Origin: an uncultured Methanobrevibacter sp.
Lineage (GTDB): Archaea > Methanobacteriota > Methanobacteria > Methanobacteriales > Methanobacteriaceae
Direction: 5' to 3'
NCBI GenBank assembly: GCA_902782595.1
Contig: CACZNW010000040.1
Span: 1 to 9,757, forward strand
DNA: 9,757 nt
The position numbers were made by a program, and so were the translations under genes. A model generated the notes under the pieces. It was not told the origin of the DNA, ran no database searches, and saw nothing but the letters and a program-made list of their open reading frames with translations. Positions 6,325 through 9,757 of the stretch are shown piece after piece (position 1 is the stretch's first letter; each line of letters starts with the position of its first letter).

Positions 6325-7516
6325 CCTGCATAACCCTTAAAATATTATCATTGTCACTTAAAACAGCAATGTCATCCAATGGATTTGAGTTGACTAAAAT
6401 CAAATCTGCAGTATAGTTTTCTTTTACAAGTCCAAGATTATCCATTCCCATGAATTCAGCTGCCTTAACAGTTCCGGATGCTATTGCCTCTTCGGGAGAC
6501 ATTCCGATATCTGTTAAATGTATCAGTTCTTCCAGATTATGTCCGTGAGGGATGACTCCACTGTCAGTTCCCATCAGTATGTTGACACCCTCTTCATAGG
6601 CAACTGAGATGTTTTCCTTGTGAACTTTAACGATTTCCTTTAATTTTGCTGTTTTTTCGGCGGCATAACTGTCCCATACGGGAAAACCGTTTTTATATAA
6701 AAACTGATGAACAAGAAGTGTTGGAACAAGGCTTACACCATTTTTCACCATTTTTCTGGAAGTTTTTCTATCGATGAAAGTGCCGTGTTCAATTGAACTG
6801 AATCCGGCTTTGATACAATTGTTCATTCCCTTTAAACTGTGACAGTGCGCCGATACCTTCATATCACTGGCACCTGCTTCCTTAACAATTGTTTTGAGTT
6901 CCTTTTTATTGAACTGTGCAAATTCAGGTGATGTGTTTGTTGTAAGTACTCCTCCGCTTGCCATTACTTTTATAAAGTCGGCTCCTGCCCTTTTAACTTC
7001 ACGGGTTTTCTTCAAGACCTCTTCAACACCGTCACATCTTCCCTTGGGAAATCCGGGATAGATTATCTCCATGTCCCATCCGGAGGGTAAGAACAGGTCA
7101 AAATGCCCGCCGGTCATTACCAGAGGAGTGATTGAGAGGTGTATTTTTGGAGCGGTGAAGAGTTTGCGCTTTTGAGCCAATTTAAAACTTAAATCTGCAG
7201 ACCCGCAATCCCTGATTGTTGTAACTCCCGCATTTATTGTCTGCAAGCTGTGAGGTACGGCATTGTAGAAATGAATTCCCAATGGATTTGCCATATTTTC
7301 CTCTTTGTGGAATCCTTTTGCAAAAATATGAGTATGACAATCAATGAACCCTGAAAGAAGATAGTTATCCTGTCCGTCAATGGTATTGTCAGTTTCGGCT
7401 TTAATTTTGGATGAGGAGATTTCCCTGATTATATTATCCCTGATTAAAACGTTCTGACTGGTTTGAATTTCTTCAAACGGATTTATGATATTTACATTTT
7501 CAATTAAAGTCTGCAT
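6302..7516 (-). CDS. Metal-dependent amidohydrolase, imidazolonepropionase/prolidase-like (COG1228 group)
   Basis: This 404-residue TIM-barrel hydrolase belongs to the amidohydrolase superfamily. The N-terminal strand domain (about 1-55) ends in LLSGFIDCHTHIF, supplying the first metal pair H61 and H63. FIKVMASGGV (181-190) contributes the bridging lysine K183, expected to be carboxylated. AHCHS (223-227) gives H224, SIEHGTF (241-247) gives H244, and GTDSGV (316-321) gives the catalytic D318. This full set points to a two-metal enzyme of the group that includes Xaa-Pro and Xaa-Arg dipeptidases and related cyclic-amide hydrolases. The C-terminus (ADLILVNSNPLDDI) rebuilds the small beta domain as usual. 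The true substrate cannot be read from sequence: dipeptides, N-acyl amino acids or cyclic amides are all possible. The ATG at 7516 is preceded by GGGGTAAT. The gene starts 14 bases after DUF126 and overlaps the nitroreductase downstream, indicating one transcript. It appears intact. Confidence 0.9.
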   Translation of the reverse strand: MQTLIENVNIINPFEEIQTSQNVLIRDNIIREISSSKIKAETDNTIDGQDNYLLSGFIDCHTHIFAKGFHKEENMANPLGIHFYNAVPHSLQTINAGVTTIRDCGSADLSFKLAQKRKLFTAPKIHLSITPLVMTGGHFDLFLPSGWDMEIIYPGFPKGRCDGVEEVLKKTREVKRAGADFIKVMASGGVLTTNTSPEFAQFNKKELKTIVKEAGASDMKVSAHCHSLKGMNNCIKAGFSSIEHGTFIDRKTSRKMVKNGVSLVPTLLVHQFLYKNGFPVWDSYAAEKTAKLKEIVKVHKENISVAYEEGVNILMGTDSGVIPHGHNLEELIHLTDIGMSPEEAIASGTVKAAEFMGMDNLGLVKENYTADLILVNSNPLDDIAVLSDNDNILRVMQDGAEVKN

Positions 7517-7530
7517 AATTACCCCGAATG

Positions 7531-7920
7531 TTATAATATTGTTATGGTTCCGTTGTCTCCATCAACTTCAACCATTGTTCCGGCAGTTAAACCTTCAGTT
7601 TCACAGGGTGAATCAACCATCGGAATGTCGGACATTATGGCTCCGGTAGCGATAATGGGCTCTGCGTTTAAACAGATTATGGCATTTGGAGCGGTGTTAT
7701 TTTTCATCATCTGAAAAATTACGTAAGACCCGACGGTGGAACCTTTGCCCCCCGGAATAAAGAGAACCTTATCCTTTATGATTTCACCTTTTAATTCGTG
7801 GTTGGGGTCGATTATTTCACCGTTTTCAGGGTTGACTCCTCCCAGAAAACTGATCGGTTCTGATGAAACAATTAATTCGCCTTTTCCTTTTCCTTTTGAA
7901 ATATTTCTACATTCAATCAT
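7531..7920 (-). CDS. DUF126/aconitase-X swivel protein, predicted phosphomevalonate dehydratase small subunit
   Basis: This 129-residue protein is the swivelling domain of aconitase X, found as a separate small subunit in archaea. With a DUF521 large subunit it dehydrates (R)-5-phosphomevalonate to trans-anhydromevalonate 5-phosphate, a step of the archaeal mevalonate route to isoprenoid lipids. Landmarks are CRNISKGKGKGE near the N-terminus, GGVNPENGEIID, the loop FIPGGKGSTVGSY with the conserved serine of the active site, then APNAIICLNAEPIIATGAI and the end GTMVEVDGDNGTITIL. Length is normal for the family. The start is placed at ATG 7918-7920. The in-frame GTG at 7929 is part of the ribosome site AGTGAT, four bases upstream. 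The large subunit is not in this window, so the two subunits are encoded apart or outside the view. The upstream gene ends nine bases before; the amidohydrolase begins 14 bases after. The role is inferred from family knowledge. Confidence 0.88.
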   Translation of the reverse strand: MIECRNISKGKGKGELIVSSEPISFLGGVNPENGEIIDPNHELKGEIIKDKVLFIPGGKGSTVGSYVIFQMMKNNTAPNAIICLNAEPIIATGAIMSDIPMVDSPCETEGLTAGTMVEVDGDNGTITIL

Positions 7921-7924
7921 TAAA

Positions 7925-7930
7925 ATCACT
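7925..7930 (-). promoter_or_regulatory. Ribosome site overlapping a false GTG start of the DUF126 gene
   Basis: AGTGAT on the minus strand, followed by TTTA and ATG at 7920, is a Shine-Dalgarno core. It overlaps the stop codon TAG (7929-7931) of the preceding zinc-ribbon gene, giving tight translational linkage. Confidence 0.55.
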
Positions 7931-8465
7931 ATAATATTTTATCTCTTACTTCTTCGCCACGGTTCAATGCATTTGTTGACATTACAGTATCGGCCAATGC
8001 CCAAATCCAAATAACTGTGCACAATAAAAATCCTATTAGAATCAGAATTAAAATTGCAGACACTACATATGCTATTAAAAACATTGATCCCTTATGGTCA
8101 AGGCCTAAATAGATTTGACCGAGTCCTGGAAGAAATATGCTTAAAATAACTGCTATAATAATATTTTTTTTAGCGTCAGGGGATTTTACACTGGACTTGA
8201 CAATGTCTCCGGATAAATTTTGCCCGCATTCGGGGCAGAACTTGAATTCACCTGAAATGGGATTTCCACAGTTATAGCAGTAATTAACATTATTAAATGA
8301 TTTGGAAACTGGAGCTGCATCATTTAACTCATTTGATTCTATTAAAGCTACATTATCTGTTTCCTCCTCAGGTTCTATTTCTTTAATGTTTGCAATATAT
8401 GCTCCACAATTTTTACAGAATTTGGCTTCTGGAACATCCTTTCCACAATCCGGACAAAACACCAT
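7929..8465 (-). CDS. Double zinc-ribbon protein with TM2-like membrane domain
   Basis: This 178-residue protein has two zinc ribbons, an acidic linker and a membrane part. Ribbon 1 uses C4, C7, C17 and C20 (CPDCGK...CKNCG). Ribbon 2 uses C63, C66, C77 and C80 (CYNCG...CPECG). Between them, residues 27-60 are acidic and probably flexible (EPEEETDN). From residue 100 come two helices, about 101-121 and 128-155, with the TM2-type start LSIFLPGLGQIYLG (108-121) and KG in the short turn, then a charged C-terminal tail. The zinc part should face the cytosol. Such proteins are common in methanogens and other prokaryotes, and their function is not known. The ribbons suggest a binding or assembly role, not catalysis. 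ATG 8463-8465 has TGTGAT five bases upstream, located within the end of truD, and the two genes are separated by one base. Co-transcription with truD is therefore nearly certain, but a functional link is not shown. Confidence 0.88.
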   Translation of the reverse strand: MVFCPDCGKDVPEAKFCKNCGAYIANIKEIEPEEETDNVALIESNELNDAAPVSKSFNNVNYCYNCGNPISGEFKFCPECGQNLSGDIVKSSVKSPDAKKNIIIAVILSIFLPGLGQIYLGLDHKGSMFLIAYVVSAILILILIGFLLCTVIWIWALADTVMSTNALNRGEEVRDKIL

Positions 8466-8466
8466 T

Positions 8467-9723
8467 TTAAATCACATCAACTTTCATAATTTCTCTTAAA
8501 ACTGCAGTCGCATAAGACCCCTTGTTTATTGAAAATTCACACAATACACCTTCATCGGTCGGCTCTGCTGATGCATCCCAAACCTGAAATCTCATTGAAC
8601 GTCTTAACCCGTGACTTCCAAGACGAGGCATTTTCGGAACTTCAAAGTCCTGTTTTGTAAGATTATAACCCTTCAGGACATTTTCTTCCATTTCACCTAC
8701 AATACCTCCCGCATACGGGACTTTGGTACCGTATAAAGGACATGTGGGATCGGCCTTGAAAGCATCCATCAGTTCCTGATACTCTTCAGGGGTTTTATCA
8801 TAGACTATGTGCTCTTCAGTATCTATGATAATGTCACCTTCAATGTAGGTGTCGATTCCCATGGCCACCCGGTTGCTTACAGCTTCATTGAATAAGTATG
8901 ACTGGTATGCATGTACAAACATTCTCTGAAGAGGTTTTGGAAGTGCGTACAATGCATTCTTATATGATTTTTCTGTTAATTCACCTTTCTTTGAATCTTT
9001 AATCAGTTCCCTAATCATCATTTTTTCATATCTCATTCCCTTGCCCATCAGATTCAGGGACTCTTCGAGGTTTCCGTCATCATAAGCACGTCTTGCCATC
9101 TGGTTCTGTTCATGTTCTTCTTCGGACGGTCCTCCGATATATCTGTCTACTGCTTTTTTAAGGTCATTTTCAATTAAAGCCTCTCCGACAAGGTGAGTGT
9201 TTGTTCTCGGTTTTCCGAATCTCTGCCATCCAAAGTAATTCGGAACCCCAGTAGTCTGAAGTGTTTCAAGCACTTCATTTGCAATATCTGCCGAAGCATC
9301 AATATCATCCAGGTCCCTGATTAAAATTTTAAACTTGTTTCCTTTAAGCTGACCCATTCTGAGTTTTTTGCGGCCACGAACTATCTTTAAAAATTCAGTT
9401 TTATAAATGTCCAGGTTTTCAACCTGTCTGAACTGTTCCGGCGAATCCATATTTGCAATGCAAATCCACTGTCTGGTTAAAGCCTTTTTATCTTTCATTC
9501 CTGCAAAGCCCATTCTTTTTCTTGAAATATGCAGGTCCCTTGAGATATCCAAGACAACGTCAAGTGTGGTTCTTCCAAGCTTTTCAATCCAGATGTAAAT
9601 GTTTGGACCCTCTCCTGTGGGAGTGACTTCGGGAATTTCTTCAACATAAAAATCTTCATACCGGTTTCTGATAGTTCCCCCAATTCCTTTTTGGGAAGTA
9701 ACATATGTATTAGCATTTAACAT
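8467..9723 (-). CDS. truD: tRNA pseudouridine(13) synthase TruD
   Basis: This enzyme converts uridine 13 in the D-arm of tRNAs to pseudouridine in the cytosol; archaeal members may have wider targets. Residues are counted from the GTG at 9732 (subtract 3 for my start). The early part IRNRYEDFYVEEIP (21-34) is typical of the family. GFAGMKDKKALTRQ (75-88) contains the catalytic Asp81. NYFGWQRFG (165-173) is a second conserved core motif. About 250-385 covers the TruD-specific inserted domain, with KPLQRMFVHAYQSYLFN (266-282) and GSHGLRRSM (372-380). FSINKGSYATAVLREIM (400-416) closes the active-site domain. Full length at 418 residues when started at ATG 9721-9723, which has CCGTGAT four bases upstream; the in-frame GTG belongs to that site. 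It is the first complete gene of a minus-strand unit that continues through the zinc-ribbon, DUF126, amidohydrolase and nitroreductase genes. The frame is open to the window edge, so I cannot see the promoter. Confidence 0.95.
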   Translation of the reverse strand: MLNANTYVTSQKGIGGTIRNRYEDFYVEEIPEVTPTGEGPNIYIWIEKLGRTTLDVVLDISRDLHISRKRMGFAGMKDKKALTRQWICIANMDSPEQFRQVENLDIYKTEFLKIVRGRKKLRMGQLKGNKFKILIRDLDDIDASADIANEVLETLQTTGVPNYFGWQRFGKPRTNTHLVGEALIENDLKKAVDRYIGGPSEEEHEQNQMARRAYDDGNLEESLNLMGKGMRYEKMMIRELIKDSKKGELTEKSYKNALYALPKPLQRMFVHAYQSYLFNEAVSNRVAMGIDTYIEGDIIIDTEEHIVYDKTPEEYQELMDAFKADPTCPLYGTKVPYAGGIVGEMEENVLKGYNLTKQDFEVPKMPRLGSHGLRRSMRFQVWDASAEPTDEGVLCEFSINKGSYATAVLREIMKVDVI

Positions 9724-9727
9724 AATA

Positions 9728-9734
9728 ATCACGG
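9728..9734 (-). promoter_or_regulatory. Ribosome site overlapping a false GTG start of truD
   Basis: CCGTGAT on the minus strand, followed by TATT and ATG at 9721-9723, repeats the pattern seen before copA and DUF126. The GTG at 9730-9732 is in frame but lies in the site. The remaining 23 bases to the window edge show no identifiable gene. Confidence 0.55.
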
Positions 9735-9757
9735 AAATTATAATGCCCTGGCCGGGA

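Noticed and set aside
9733..9757. Possible end of an upstream minus-strand gene at the right edge
   Set aside because: Only about 25 bases are available. All frames give short peptides with no recognisable ending, so no gene can be supported.

Overview
The window looks like the chromosome of a methanogenic archaeon of the order Methanobacteriales, most likely Methanobrevibacter or a close relative. This rests on recognised protein families and style rather than on any search. It carries archaeal-type TruD, the DUF126/aconitase-X small subunit used in the archaeal mevalonate route, AT-rich spacers, archaeal TTTATATT-like boxes, and Shine-Dalgarno sites built on the G(G)TGAT core complementary to the archaeal 16S 3' end.

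Left part (1-790): a short XRE-type helix-turn-helix regulator lies on the minus strand. Between it and purB is a non-coding stretch of about 435 bases. This stretch is not featureless. It holds a GC-rich hairpin ending in TTCAC, a second imperfect hairpin directly after it, an AT-rich core, and a compact multi-helix block (about 669-774) that resembles the right end / omega-RNA of an IS200/IS605 (TnpB-type) element. I read this as a small MITE-like remnant without a transposase, lying 16 bases upstream of the purB start codon.

Plus-strand unit (791-3000): purB (adenylosuccinate lyase) overlaps by four bases (ATGA) with an unrecognised six-helix membrane protein, which appears to be built from three copies of one two-helix unit. 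The unit ends head-on against the minus-strand copper ATPase. The two stop codons overlap in a TTAA next to an 18-bp perfect palindrome.

Minus-strand unit (9723 down to 2997): in transcription order this is truD (tRNA pseudouridine-13 synthase), a double-zinc-ribbon TM2-like membrane protein, a DUF126 protein (predicted small subunit of phosphomevalonate dehydratase), a metal-dependent amidohydrolase of the imidazolonepropionase/prolidase-like group, a ferredoxin-nitroreductase fusion, and copA (Cu+ exporting P1B ATPase). Gaps are very short or negative up to the nitroreductase, so this is probably one operon. copA follows after about 43 bases and may have its own promoter. The functions are mixed: tRNA modification, isoprenoid precursor synthesis, hydrolysis, flavin/FeS redox chemistry and copper efflux. 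No single pathway unites them.

Several genes (copA, DUF126, truD) have an upstream in-frame GTG that is really part of the ribosome binding site. I place their starts at the ATG three codons later.
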